50,239 nt of DNA from Ruminococcus sp. (GTDB lineage Bacteria; Bacillota; Clostridia; Oscillospirales; Acutalibacteraceae). Made by a program: the position numbers and the translations under genes. A model generated the notes under the pieces. The model ran no database searches. It saw only the letters and a program-made list of their open reading frames with translations, and was not told the origin of the DNA. Below are positions 33,212-41,443 of the stretch, in pieces. Positions within the stretch are counted from its first letter, which is position 1. Each line of letters opens with the position of its first letter. The stretch lies in contig SFGA01000006.1 in assembly GCA_004556705.1 (NCBI GenBank), forward strand, positions 1 to 50,239. Reading direction: 5' to 3'.

Positions 33212-34141
33212 ATGGAATGGACAGAAGTTATAATTGAAATAAATGCCGACGATATAGATGTTGCAACCGATATTGCGAATATGGTTGTGCCCTACGGCGT
33301 GTATATTGAGGATTACAGAACTCTTGAAGAGGAAACATGGGAGATTGCAAATATCGACCTTATCGACGAGGAGCTGCTCAAAAAAGACCGCACAAAGGGC
33401 TATATTCACATCTATATTTCTCCCGACGAAAACCCTGCCGAAGCGGTTGCGTTTTTGTCCGAACGCTTGAATGAGAATAAAATTGCCAACAAAATCGACC
33501 TCAACAAGTGTAAAAATGAGGATTGGGAGAATAATTGGAAGGAGTTTTTCAAGCCGATGAATGTCGGCGAAAAATTGCTTATCAGACCTTTATGGATTGA
33601 CGATTATGAAAATCCCACAGGCAGAAAGGTGCTTTCCATTGAGCCGGGACTTGCTTTCGGTACGGGCGGACACGACACGACTCGCCTTTGCCTTGAAATG
33701 TGTGAAAAATATCTCAAGGACGGCGACAGCGTGCTCGATACGGGCTGCGGAAGCGGTATTCTTGCGATTGCCTGCCTGCTGCTCGGTGCTAAAAATGCTG
33801 TCGGCGTTGATATTGACGAATTAGCCGTCAAAACAGCGATTGAAAACGGTAAGGTCAACGGCTTTTCAGAGCCCGAGTACAGGATTTTAGAGGGCAACCT
33901 CACGGATAAGGTAACGGGAAAATTTGATTTGGTCGTTGCTAATATTGTGGCGGATGTTATTATAATGTTCTCCGATTTTGTCGGCGATTTTATGAATGAC
34001 GGAGCACATTTTATCGTTTCGGGAATTATCGCACCGAGAGCCGACGAGGTTAAAGCGGCTTTGAATAAAAACAATTTCCGCATAGTCGAGGAAAATCGCA
34101 ACGGCGATTGGCTTTGCTATGTGCTTGAAAAGGCGCAGTGA
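33212..34141 (+). CDS. prmA: Ribosomal protein L11 methyltransferase
   Basis: A 309-residue SAM-dependent methyltransferase. The N-terminal alpha/beta domain (about 1-70) binds L11; the catalytic domain carries FGTGGHDTT and the SAM motif VLDTGCGSGILAIA (about 172-185), and ANIVADVI gives the substrate-side catalytic block. Order and length are normal for PrmA. The start follows AAGGTG. Its stop overlaps the next gene's ATG by one base (TGATG). Confidence 0.92.
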   Translation: MEWTEVIIEINADDIDVATDIANMVVPYGVYIEDYRTLEEETWEIANIDLIDEELLKKDRTKGYIHIYISPDENPAEAVAFLSERLNENKIANKIDLNKCKNEDWENNWKEFFKPMNVGEKLLIRPLWIDDYENPTGRKVLSIEPGLAFGTGGHDTTRLCLEMCEKYLKDGDSVLDTGCGSGILAIACLLLGAKNAVGVDIDELAVKTAIENGKVNGFSEPEYRILEGNLTDKVTGKFDLVVANIVADVIIMFSDFVGDFMNDGAHFIVSGIIAPRADEVKAALNKNNFRIVEENRNGDWLCYVLEKAQ

Positions 34142-34440
34142 TGTTAAGACTTAAAAGCTTGTTAAAAAATGAGCTGCCGAGCAGTACCTTGAAAAAGACG
34201 GCAGACGAAAATTTTGAGTATTCTCTTTTTGTGACAAAGACCTGCCCAAACTGTAAAAAGGCAAAGTCCTTGCTTGCAAAATCGGGTATAAATTATACCG
34301 AAATTGCCGTTGAGGACGAGCCGCAGCTTGTGTTGGAGCTTGATTTACGGCAGGCACCGTCGCTTGTCATAAGCTCGCAAAACGGCACAAAAACTGTGTC
34401 GGGTATCTCAAATATCAAAAGGTATCTCGGGGGAAAATGA
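34141..34440 (+). CDS. Glutaredoxin-like thioredoxin-fold protein (CPNC)
   Basis: A 99-residue protein with an N-terminal helical extension (about 1-25) followed by a thioredoxin fold. The active-site text FVTKTCPNCKKAKSLL resembles glutaredoxin/NrdH CPxC sites, and QAPSLVI supplies the conserved cis-Pro. It likely shuttles electrons from the adjacent thioredoxin reductase to cytosolic partners. It overlaps both prmA and trxB by one to four bases, implying equal expression. The CPNC pair is intermediate between thioredoxin CGPC and NrdH CVQC. Confidence 0.8.
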   Translation: MLRLKSLLKNELPSSTLKKTADENFEYSLFVTKTCPNCKKAKSLLAKSGINYTEIAVEDEPQLVLELDLRQAPSLVISSQNGTKTVSGISNIKRYLGGK

Positions 34441-35357
34441 TGTACGATATAATTGTTATCGGAGCAGGTCCTGCCGGACTTACTGCCGCCTTGTACTCGG
34501 TGCGTGCAGGCAAGAGCGTGCTTGTGCTTGAAAAGGCGAATTACGGCGGTCAAATGGCTCTTTCACCGAGGATTGAGAACTATCTCGGCTTTTCGGAAAT
34601 CAGCGGATATGACCTGTCGAAGATGATTTTTAAGCAGGTTGAAACAGCAGGTGCGGAGCTTTTAGATGAAGAAGCTTTGAGCATTTCCGATAAAGACAAT
34701 ATCAAAACTGTCAAGACCGACGGGGGCGAATATCAATCAAAGGCGGTCATAATCGCTACGGGTATGAGGCACAAGGTGCTCGGCGTTGAGAACGAAAACG
34801 AATATTCGGGCAACGGAATATCATATTGTGCGGCTTGTGACGGTGCGTTTTATAAGGATAAATGCGTAGCGGTTGTCGGTGGCGGCAATTCTGCGGTGCA
34901 GGAGGCTTTGTACCTTTGCGATATCTGCAAAAGCATAACGGTTATTCAGAATTTGCCGTCGCTCACGGCTGAAAATAAGCTCTGTGAGCAGTTGAAAAAA
35001 AGGGAAAATGTACGCTTTTTATTTAACACCGTAATAACAGAATTTACGGGAGACGGCGAAAAATTGACGGGCGTCATTGCAGAGAATACCGACACGAAAA
35101 CCGCTTCCGAGCTGACCTTTGACGGTGTGTTCGTCGCAATAGGTTTAGAGGCCGACAACGATATTTTCAAAAGTTTGATAACGCTTGACAACGAAAACTT
35201 TATTTTGTCCGATGACGAAATGAAAACCGATAAAGGCGGAATTTTCACGGCAGGCGATTGCAGGTCAAAGAAAATCCGTCAAATTACTACGGCAATGGCG
35301 GACGGCACAACGGCGGCATTTTCGGCTTGCAAATACGTTGATGAACTGAATAAATAA
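34440..35357 (+). CDS. trxB: Thioredoxin reductase
   Basis: A 305-residue FAD/NAD(P) flavoenzyme. FAD motif IIVIGAGPAGLTAA, redox-active CAACDGAF (about 130-137), NAD(P) motif VVGGGNSAVQEA and GGIFTAGDC are in the standard order. The NAD(P) motif lacks the usual HRRxxxRA arginine block: the equivalent segment reads VIQNLPSLTAENK, which may mean NADH or a different electron donor. ATG 34440 sits about five bases after GGGGGA; ATG 34437 is the alternative. Last gene of the operon, followed by the terminator at 35361. Confidence 0.9.
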   Translation: MYDIIVIGAGPAGLTAALYSVRAGKSVLVLEKANYGGQMALSPRIENYLGFSEISGYDLSKMIFKQVETAGAELLDEEALSISDKDNIKTVKTDGGEYQSKAVIIATGMRHKVLGVENENEYSGNGISYCAACDGAFYKDKCVAVVGGGNSAVQEALYLCDICKSITVIQNLPSLTAENKLCEQLKKRENVRFLFNTVITEFTGDGEKLTGVIAENTDTKTASELTFDGVFVAIGLEADNDIFKSLITLDNENFILSDDEMKTDKGGIFTAGDCRSKKIRQITTAMADGTTAAFSACKYVDELNK

Positions 35358-35360
35358 TAA

Positions 35361-35405
35361 AACACGGTAGTCTTTTCTGCTCAAAGACTACCGTGTTACT
35401 TTTTT
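35361..35405. terminator. Bidirectional Rho-independent terminator
   Basis: A 15-bp perfect stem (AACACGGTAGTCTTT and complement) with a 7-base loop. T-rich on the plus strand (ACTTTTTT) for trxB and on the minus strand (TTTTATTATTT) for the ECF S component. Confidence 0.85.
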
Positions 35406-35415
35406 GTTTTAAGGA

Positions 35416-36012
35416 TTATTTATTTGTCTTTTTTGTTGCTTCGATAATTCTTACAACTATCGGGCAAAGAACAACATTTGTCAAAAGCTCAAACAGGAAG
35501 TTGAAGCCGACAAAGCCGACAAGCATATACTTTGCAACGCTTTCGAAGCCCTCGGCAACGCCCCATTCTCTGACTGCGTCAAAGAAGAAAATACGACAGC
35601 CCAAAAGGAAAACGCCTGTGTTTGTAACGGGTGCTACAATTGCCGCAAGGATTGTCGCAAGGGTCATATTCTTGCTCTTCAATGCGTTAAATACAAGACC
35701 TGCAAACAGTCCGCAAAGTGTACCTTTAAGAAGCACGGTTACGATAGTGCCCGGAACGCTGATTGCAAGGAAAAGGGAAGCGTCGCCCGAAATCAAAACA
35801 ACTACGCCGAAAACAAAGCCCAACCATGCGCTGACAATCGGACCGCATAGAGCAGCACCGAGAACAACGGGAATCAAAATCAATGAAATTGAGAATGTTC
35901 CGAACTTGATTGATGCGCCGATAAACTGCAATACAATTACAATAGCAGTTAAAATGCCGCCGATTGCGAGCTTGAGCGACTGCTCTTTACTCATCTTTTT
36001 ACTTTTTGCCAT
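35416..36012 (-). CDS. ECF transporter substrate-binding (S) component, probably pantothenate-type
   Basis: A 198-residue membrane protein with five or six helices. KLAIGGILTAIVIVLQ opens the first helix in S-component style, and SLILIPVVLGAALCGPIVSA with FGVVVLISGD is typical of the PF12822-like S components. It lies next to coaX (type III pantothenate kinase) on the same strand, so pantothenate (PanT-like) is the best guess; no experiment supports it here. It would share the T/A core encoded elsewhere, possibly at 15542-18018. ATG 36012 follows AAAGGAG. The leader at 36013-36160 is unusual. Confidence 0.75.
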   Translation of the reverse strand: MAKSKKMSKEQSLKLAIGGILTAIVIVLQFIGASIKFGTFSISLILIPVVLGAALCGPIVSAWLGFVFGVVVLISGDASLFLAISVPGTIVTVLLKGTLCGLFAGLVFNALKSKNMTLATILAAIVAPVTNTGVFLLGCRIFFFDAVREWGVAEGFESVAKYMLVGFVGFNFLFELLTNVVLCPIVVRIIEATKKTNK

Positions 36013-36160
36013 AATAAAACTCCTTTCGCTGTCGCCCCTTTATGGCTCGGAAAAATTCCACGGGTGCAACGCACTTAAAATATTTATGGGCTGTGCTTTA
36101 AGGGAAAACACAACCGTAAAACAAACACTCGGCATTGTGATATTACGCAAAACGCTGTAA
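36013..36160 (-). promoter_or_regulatory. Structured-looking leader of the S-component gene
   Basis: Minus-strand leader with several pairing possibilities: an 8-bp stem between 36130-36139 and 36109-36116 (2-base bulge), a GTGC/GCAC hairpin at 36064-36074, and CCCTT (36100-36104) able to pair with AAGGG (36036-36040), close to the ribosome binding site. That last pairing could control translation. It resembles a riboswitch-type layout, but it does not match a class I can name with confidence. Confidence 0.4.
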
Positions 36161-36195
36161 TTCACGCCTTATGTATTGCTTTTGATGAATTGAAA

Positions 36196-36960
36196 TTACT
36201 TGCTGTTCTTATCGTAAATAGCCTTTAAGCCCTTTAAGATAAGGTCGTTGTCATATACTATGTCGTGCTTGCACTCTTTGACGATAAATGACGAAAGTCC
36301 GCCCGTCGCAACGATTACCGCAGGAGTGCCGACTTCAAGGATAAACCTGTCAATCATACCGTCAATCATTGAAGCGGTGCCTAAAATTACGCCCGACTGC
36401 ATACATTCAACCGTGTTTTTAGCGCAAGCCTTACTCGGTGCGTTGAGTGCGATTGTCGGAAGCTGCGAGCTCGTTTCCGTAAGCGCATTGAGAGAAATTG
36501 CAATTCCGGGAGCGATAAGACCGCCGCAGAAAGCCTTTTTCTCATTGACAACATAGAGCTTTGATGCTGTGCCGAGGTCAACCACAAAGGCGGGGAGGGG
36601 ATAATTCTCCGCAACTCCTACCGCACCTGCCGCAAGGTCAGCACCGAGCTGAGCAGGGTTGTCGATTTGAATATCGAGTCCTGTTTTAACACCGGGAGCA
36701 ATCACAATGCACTTATCACAAATCGGAGAAATAGCCTGCCTGAGCGTTTGCGTAAGTTCGGGAACAACAGAGCTTATTATAGCACCGTCAATGAGCGAGG
36801 TGTCAACCTTATGCAAAGCGAATATGTTTGAAAAATAAACTGCATATTGGTCGGGTGTGAGGCTGCGTTGAGTGGCAAGCCTTGAGACAAAAACTATATC
36901 GTCATTATCGAACACGCCGAAGGTTATATTTGTATTTCCAATGTCAACTGTTATAATCAT
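36196..36960 (-). CDS. coaX: Type III pantothenate kinase
   Basis: A 254-residue ASKHA-fold kinase that phosphorylates pantothenate in the first step of CoA synthesis. The N-terminal ITVDIGNTNI phosphate-binding loop, AQLGADLAAGAVGV, VDLGTASKLYV and GGLIAPGI are typical of CoaX, as is VATGGLSS. ATG 36960 follows GGTGAT; the longer frame to 37005 is rejected since it crosses the terminator of the neighbouring gene. It precedes the S component gene by 183 bp on the same strand. Confidence 0.92.
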   Translation of the reverse strand: MIITVDIGNTNITFGVFDNDDIVFVSRLATQRSLTPDQYAVYFSNIFALHKVDTSLIDGAIISSVVPELTQTLRQAISPICDKCIVIAPGVKTGLDIQIDNPAQLGADLAAGAVGVAENYPLPAFVVDLGTASKLYVVNEKKAFCGGLIAPGIAISLNALTETSSQLPTIALNAPSKACAKNTVECMQSGVILGTASMIDGMIDRFILEVGTPAVIVATGGLSSFIVKECKHDIVYDNDLILKGLKAIYDKNSK

Positions 36961-36985
36961 AAAATCACCACGGATAGTATAATAC

Positions 36986-37016
36986 AAAAGCGGCCTTGAA
37001 ATCAAGACCGCTTTTT
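36986..37016 (-). terminator. Rho-independent terminator of the surface-protein gene
   Basis: An AAAAGCGG-C-CTTG / CAAG-A-CCGCTTTTT stem with one mismatch and a 4-base loop. On the minus strand it ends in TTTTG. It separates the 37030 gene from coaX. Confidence 0.75.
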
Positions 37017-37029
37017 ATTTCTTTGAGAA

Positions 37030-37839
37030 TTATTTATCGTCGTTCTTTTTCTTTGTAAGAACAAGTGCAGCACCTGCGATAGCTGCTATGCCTGCAACAG
37101 AAGCGATTGTATAGTCGCCTGTCTTAGCGTTGCCGCCTTCAAAGTCAGTCTTGTTTGAGCTTGAACCCGAAGAACCTGAACCTGAACCGCCGTTGCTGTT
37201 GTCGTCGCCGTTACCGCCGTTACCGCCGCCTATTCCGAGCTTGCCAAGAACCTTTGAAACAAGATCCTTGATGCCGTCGCCGGAAATCTCGGGGATTTCA
37301 ACCTTACCGTTACCGTTAAAGAGGTCTGAAAGCTTGTTGTAGGTTTCCTCGTCGATAATGCCTTTATCTTTAGCAGCGTCGAGAATTTTCTGAACTTCCT
37401 CAGCGGGCAAGTCCTTAATAAGCTCATACATCTTTGTAATCTTTTCGGTAGCCGAAAGGGAGCTGTCGTTCATAATAGCCTTCATCTGATCAAGGATAGC
37501 CTGAGCCTTATCCTCTTCGGCAGCCTCGGTCTTGTCGATAATTGTGTTTATTGCGGTGTAAAGAGGCTTGTCGATAATACCCTTTTCGAGAAGAGTGTCG
37601 GCAGAAGTACGAAGGTCGCCCTTTGTCTCTGCGCCGTTTTCCTCAAGAATTGTGATGATTGCCTTTGCGGCAACCTCACGGTCAGCGTCTGACGGGTTAG
37701 CGCCAAGATCTCTGACAACCTCTCTGATAGCAATTGTAGCTTTGCTTGTATAAGTAAGATCCGGTACTGCCGCAAAAGAAGCAACACACATTGAAAATAC
37801 TAAACAAATCGAAAGTAAAACAGTAGCAAACTTTTTCAT
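37030..37839 (-). CDS. Secreted surface protein with KTGD-type sorting tail
   Basis: A 269-residue protein: Sec signal peptide (about 1-24, cleavage near SFAAV), a helical, Ala/Asp/Glu-rich domain with repeated KGIIDxxxY text at about 90 and 165, then a Gly/Asn/Ser linker (about 205-235) and a C-terminal sorting signal: NAKTGD, a hydrophobic helix and a KKKNDDK tail. In Ruminococcaceae, (N)PKTGD-like motifs are used in place of LPXTG, so sortase anchoring to peptidoglycan is likely. The helical domain is not recognised. Confidence 0.75.
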   Translation of the reverse strand: MKKFATVLLSICLVFSMCVASFAAVPDLTYTSKATIAIREVVRDLGANPSDADREVAAKAIITILEENGAETKGDLRTSADTLLEKGIIDKPLYTAINTIIDKTEAAEEDKAQAILDQMKAIMNDSSLSATEKITKMYELIKDLPAEEVQKILDAAKDKGIIDEETYNKLSDLFNGNGKVEIPEISGDGIKDLVSKVLGKLGIGGGNGGNGDDNSNGGSGSGSSGSSSNKTDFEGGNAKTGDYTIASVAGIAAIAGAALVLTKKKNDDK

Positions 37840-37952
37840 AAATAATTACCTCTGTAATCCTCAAAATTTTACGATGGCATAATCCACCGTTCTGTCCTCT
37901 ATATAATACAATATTTAATCGTCCGTGTCAACCGAAAACGCATAAATTTTGT

Positions 37953-37996
37953 AAAAAAAATACACCCGAGAAGCGTTAAATTTTTCTCGGATGTAT
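37953..37996 (-). terminator. Rho-independent terminator of the acyl-activating gene
   Basis: A TACACCCGAG / CTCGGATGTA stem with one mismatch and a loop of about 16 bases, followed on the minus strand by a run of eight T. Confidence 0.7.
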
Positions 37997-38002
37997 TCAC
38001 TC

Positions 38003-40567
38003 TTATTTCATTGACTTTGCTTTGTCCTGTAAGGTGAGAATTGCAGTCTGCACCTTGTCTGAAAGCTCCTCGACGGTAATTCCCTGTGAGCTTATCGGCT
38101 CGCCGAAAAGCACGTTTACTCTATACGGCTTCATCTTCTTCCAATTATAGAAGCTCATTATCTTCTTGCCCTTCGGGAAAATTTCAAACGCACCATCGAT
38201 ATAAACGGGGATAATCGGCACTCCGGTATCGCTTGCAAGCACACAAGCACCGCTTTTCATTGTTCTGAAAATTCCGTCCTCGCTTCTTGTGCCCTCGGGA
38301 TGAATAACGACGCACCAATCTTCCTTGAGCCTTTGGCAGATGTTGTTCATGATGTTCATATTCATACCGTTTCTGTCAACGGGCACCATACCTGTTGATT
38401 TTATCATTCTCGTAGAGAACCAATCGTTTCTGAAAAGCTCTTTTTTAGCCATAACGCAGGTTTTCTTGTATCTTTCCTTGCTCATAGCCGAAGCAATGTA
38501 CAGGAAGTCGATTTTGGAAACGTGGTTTGCGCAAACAACGAAGCCCTTGTCGTTATCCATAACCTCTTCGCCGTAAAAATGAATGTGATAAAGCGATTTT
38601 GCCAAATTTTTGAAGAACTTGAAGCGTTTGTAATCCTTATCGTCTTTATCCTGCGGATAGAGGCTTGCGTCAATCTCCTTGACAACCGCCTTGCCCTCTT
38701 TTCCGTCGATTAAATCAACTATGTCGCCGACGGTCATTGTATCATTATAATAAGGCTCGATATTCTTGCCGAACTTGTCCTCAATCTGCACCGCAAGGTT
38801 GATAGCAGAAAGCGAGTCAATAGCAAGGTCTCTGAAAATTACGGTGCTTTCGGTCACGTCGCCTTCGTCTGCGTTTGCAACCTCACAAATAATTTTAACA
38901 ACGCCCGTCATGGTCGATTTATCGGATTTATCGGACTTTACGGCTTCGTTTTCAATGCCGCTTCGCTCGTCAATAGCCGCCTGCTTTAACAAAAACCTCT
39001 TCGGCTTCTGAATTGACGTTCTCGGAATTTTATCGACAAAGTGGAAGTGCGCTATCTTCATATATATCGGAAGCTTAAGCGCAATTTCACGAAATCTGTC
39101 CTTGATTGCGGACTCTGTTTTTTCGTCGAAGTTATCGGGCACTACGAATGCGTGTACCTCGTCATAATCGGCATTTTCAGCCGGAACGCCGCAGACTACA
39201 AGCTCCTTTGCGTGTTCAATTCCGATATACTTTTCTTCAATATCCTCGGGAGTAGCCTTTTTGCCGCTTGCAAGGACAATATTTTCCTTGCTTCTGCCCG
39301 TGATTGAATAAAATCCGTTTTCGTCTATCGAGGCAAGGTCGCCCGTCTTAAACCAGCCGTCGTCCGTGAACGCTTCTTTTGTGAGCTGCTCGTCTCTGAA
39401 ATATCCCTTCATAAAGTAAGGTGATTTGATAAGAAGCTCTCCGTCATCGCTGATTTTAGTTTGAATATCGGGATACGGAACACCGCAGGAATGTGTTGTA
39501 AGATTTTCGGGACGGTTGCCGATTGTGGGAATGTTAGTTTCCGAAGCGCCGTATGTAATTATAAGATTAAAGCCCGTACCGTAGAAAAATTCCGCAACCT
39601 CCTGCTTTGTCGGTGCGCCTGCGGTACACAAAAATTCAAGCGAGCCGCCGAAGCCCTCGTGAATACTCTTAAAGAGCTTTTTGCCGAGCATATTTCCGTC
39701 TTTTTTACGCATTTTAAGGCAAATCGGGAAAAATGTCTTGAACATTATTCTTGTAAGAGCCTTTGAATTTATCTTTTTCATTATCTGAGTCATAAACAGC
39801 TCATAAGCCTTCGGAACTCCGAGAAAAACAGTAGGATGATAATCGGAGAAGGCACCCAAAATAGCGTCTGCGCTCATTCCGTCGATATAGTATGCGTCTG
39901 CACCCGAAAGAGCAGGACCTAACATAAGGCAGATAACGCCGTAAATGTGGCTGTTCGGAACGATTGAAAGGTATCTGTCGTCCTTGTCGAGTCCTTGAAC
40001 GTTGAGCGTCATCTTCGTTGTGTTTATAAGCGAGTCGTGATAGTGCATAATCGCAGCGGATTTTCTTGTTGTACCCGAAGAATAGATTATCGTCGCAACC
40101 GAGCTGTCGGCGTCGGTCGTTTCGGGGATGTCCGAAGAAAGCTTTTTAACAGAGCCGTCGAAAAATACACCGTTATAAATGTCGAAAACGGGGAGTGGAT
40201 AATCGGGCAGCCTGTTGAGCTTTTCATAGCAGCTCTCGGACGCCGCAACGGCTCTTGTGTCCGCCTTGTCGATAAACTCCTTGATTTCCTCGCCCGAAAG
40301 CGAAGCGTCGATAAGTACCGAGGTGCAGCGAAGCTTTGCAATCGCCAAAAAGGTAATTACCCATTCGGGCATGCTCTCGGAGGCAATGGCAATTCTGTCA
40401 CCCTCCTTAACGCCTGCCGAAGCGAGAGCTTCAGCGTATTTATCGGCTTTTTCAAGTGCTTCTCCATAGGTATAGGTTTCAAGTCTGCCGTCGGAAAACC
40501 TTTTCGCAAGCGCACGCTTATTAAGGTGCGAGGAATTGATTTTACATACTTCTTCATAGATGTTCAT
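38003..40567 (-). CDS. Fused acyl-(ACP/CoA) synthetase - acyl carrier protein - acyltransferase
   Basis: An 854-residue three-domain protein. Residues about 1-530 are an AMP-forming acyl-activating enzyme (IIYSSGTTRKSA adenylate motif, YGASET, GWFKTGDLA, and K-rich end PRTSIQKPKRF). About 545-620 is an acyl carrier protein with the phosphopantetheine site DSLSA (Ser about 585). About 635-854 is a PlsC-type acyltransferase (NHVSKIDF at about 680 and PEGTRS at about 757). The order and built-in ACP suggest a fatty acid is activated, loaded on the carrier and passed to a lysophospholipid or glycerophosphate. E. coli Aas has the reverse order and no ACP. It lies 29 bp after the HAD gene. Confidence 0.88.
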   Translation of the reverse strand: MNIYEEVCKINSSHLNKRALAKRFSDGRLETYTYGEALEKADKYAEALASAGVKEGDRIAIASESMPEWVITFLAIAKLRCTSVLIDASLSGEEIKEFIDKADTRAVAASESCYEKLNRLPDYPLPVFDIYNGVFFDGSVKKLSSDIPETTDADSSVATIIYSSGTTRKSAAIMHYHDSLINTTKMTLNVQGLDKDDRYLSIVPNSHIYGVICLMLGPALSGADAYYIDGMSADAILGAFSDYHPTVFLGVPKAYELFMTQIMKKINSKALTRIMFKTFFPICLKMRKKDGNMLGKKLFKSIHEGFGGSLEFLCTAGAPTKQEVAEFFYGTGFNLIITYGASETNIPTIGNRPENLTTHSCGVPYPDIQTKISDDGELLIKSPYFMKGYFRDEQLTKEAFTDDGWFKTGDLASIDENGFYSITGRSKENIVLASGKKATPEDIEEKYIGIEHAKELVVCGVPAENADYDEVHAFVVPDNFDEKTESAIKDRFREIALKLPIYMKIAHFHFVDKIPRTSIQKPKRFLLKQAAIDERSGIENEAVKSDKSDKSTMTGVVKIICEVANADEGDVTESTVIFRDLAIDSLSAINLAVQIEDKFGKNIEPYYNDTMTVGDIVDLIDGKEGKAVVKEIDASLYPQDKDDKDYKRFKFFKNLAKSLYHIHFYGEEVMDNDKGFVVCANHVSKIDFLYIASAMSKERYKKTCVMAKKELFRNDWFSTRMIKSTGMVPVDRNGMNMNIMNNICQRLKEDWCVVIHPEGTRSEDGIFRTMKSGACVLASDTGVPIIPVYIDGAFEIFPKGKKIMSFYNWKKMKPYRVNVLFGEPISSQGITVEELSDKVQTAILTLQDKAKSMK

Positions 40568-40596
40568 AGTCGATTCGACCTTTCCGTATAGTATAT

Positions 40597-41190
40597 TTAT
40601 CGATAAATTTCGTTAAATTCAAATTCTTTTCTTTCGCCGTCGGGCATAATATGAAAGCAACGCTTTCCGAGTGAAAAAATCGGCTTGTCGTTCTTTAAGC
40701 TGTCAGAATATACGCACATAACCTCGACTTTGTCCTTGCCGAATAACTCGTAAAATCTGCGTACCTTTTCTTCGTTTCGGCAGTTTTTATAAAGCAGCTC
40801 GCCCGTTTTTCTGTCGTGCCTTGTGCACAAAAGATACTCAAATCTAAGCCTTTTTTGAATTTCCTCAAGCAGGAAATCAGGACTTGCACTGATGACAATC
40901 GCAGCTCTTTCCCTGTTTTCAGGCAAGAACCACGGAAAAATTTTCTTTTCGTATTTATCCCAAAAGGCTTTTACCGCCTTGTCAAGCTTTATAAATCCGA
41001 TAAAGCAGAAAATATGCTTTTTGAACCTATCAAGCTTTATAATGCGAAGCGCAAAAAGTAACGCCAAAGCAATATAAAACGGAAGCAGAAAAATCAGATA
41101 CGGATACCTTAAAAAGCAGAATATCGCAAATTTAGAGCCGCTGTCAAAGGGCACAACCGTTTTGTCAAAATCGTAAATATCCGCCTTCAT
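40597..41190 (-). CDS. HAD-superfamily (subfamily IB) phosphatase-like protein
   Basis: A 197-residue protein starting with the catalytic DFDKT (nucleophile Asp), a Ser in VISASPDF, and VYSDSLKNDKP with the acidic motif III. This is the HAD-IB (phosphoserine phosphatase-like) type. Two hydrophobic stretches at about 22-52 look like a cap with membrane contacts. It may dephosphorylate a lysophosphatidic acid or related lipid, given the acyltransferase fusion 29 bp downstream. Its start is preceded by GGGAGG. Confidence 0.8.
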   Translation of the reverse strand: MKADIYDFDKTVVPFDSGSKFAIFCFLRYPYLIFLLPFYIALALLFALRIIKLDRFKKHIFCFIGFIKLDKAVKAFWDKYEKKIFPWFLPENRERAAIVISASPDFLLEEIQKRLRFEYLLCTRHDRKTGELLYKNCRNEEKVRRFYELFGKDKVEVMCVYSDSLKNDKPIFSLGKRCFHIMPDGERKEFEFNEIYR

Positions 41191-41280
41191 AGCTGCCTCC
41201 CGTTAGGTCATTTTAACTATTTTAACAGAATAAGAATTAAATATCAACATTTATATTGAAAATGTACAGTTATCGGAATA

Positions 41281-41296
41281 TTGTGTATATACACAA
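41281..41296. promoter_or_regulatory. Perfect 16-bp palindrome upstream of gdhA
   Basis: TTGTGTATATACACAA is a perfect inverted repeat, 79 bp before the gdhA -35 box and 90 bp before the HAD start codon, so it could be an operator for either gene. A second inverted repeat, TTTTGCA at 41329-41335 and TGCAAAA at 41354-41360, ends 15 bp before the -35 box. Confidence 0.45.
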
Positions 41297-41374
41297 AAAT
41301 ATATCTACACACAACCTTCAATAGTGCATTTTGCAAGAAATCGTTTTCAATTATGCAAAAATCAACGTATTTTG

Positions 41375-41403
41375 TTGACAGACAGGGGGTGTTTTGCTAT
41401 AAT
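41375..41403 (+). promoter_or_regulatory. Consensus sigma-A promoter of gdhA
   Basis: TTGACA (41375-41380) and TATAAT (41398-41403), spacer exactly 17 bp, giving a leader of about 33 bases. It is as strong a match as any in the window. Confidence 0.9.
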
Positions 41404-41443
41404 TCTGACTGTAAATTTATTTAACTTGCAGGAGGCCCACTAT

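Noticed and set aside
35393..36160. 255-residue open frame on the plus strand across the S-component gene
   Set aside because: Opposite a real membrane-protein gene, begins inside a terminator tail, and reads Thr/Pro/Ile-rich as antisense frames do.
37130..37342. 70-residue Pro/Glu/Leu-rich open frame
   Set aside because: Antisense to the Gly/Ser linker of the surface protein; composition is an artefact of that repeat.
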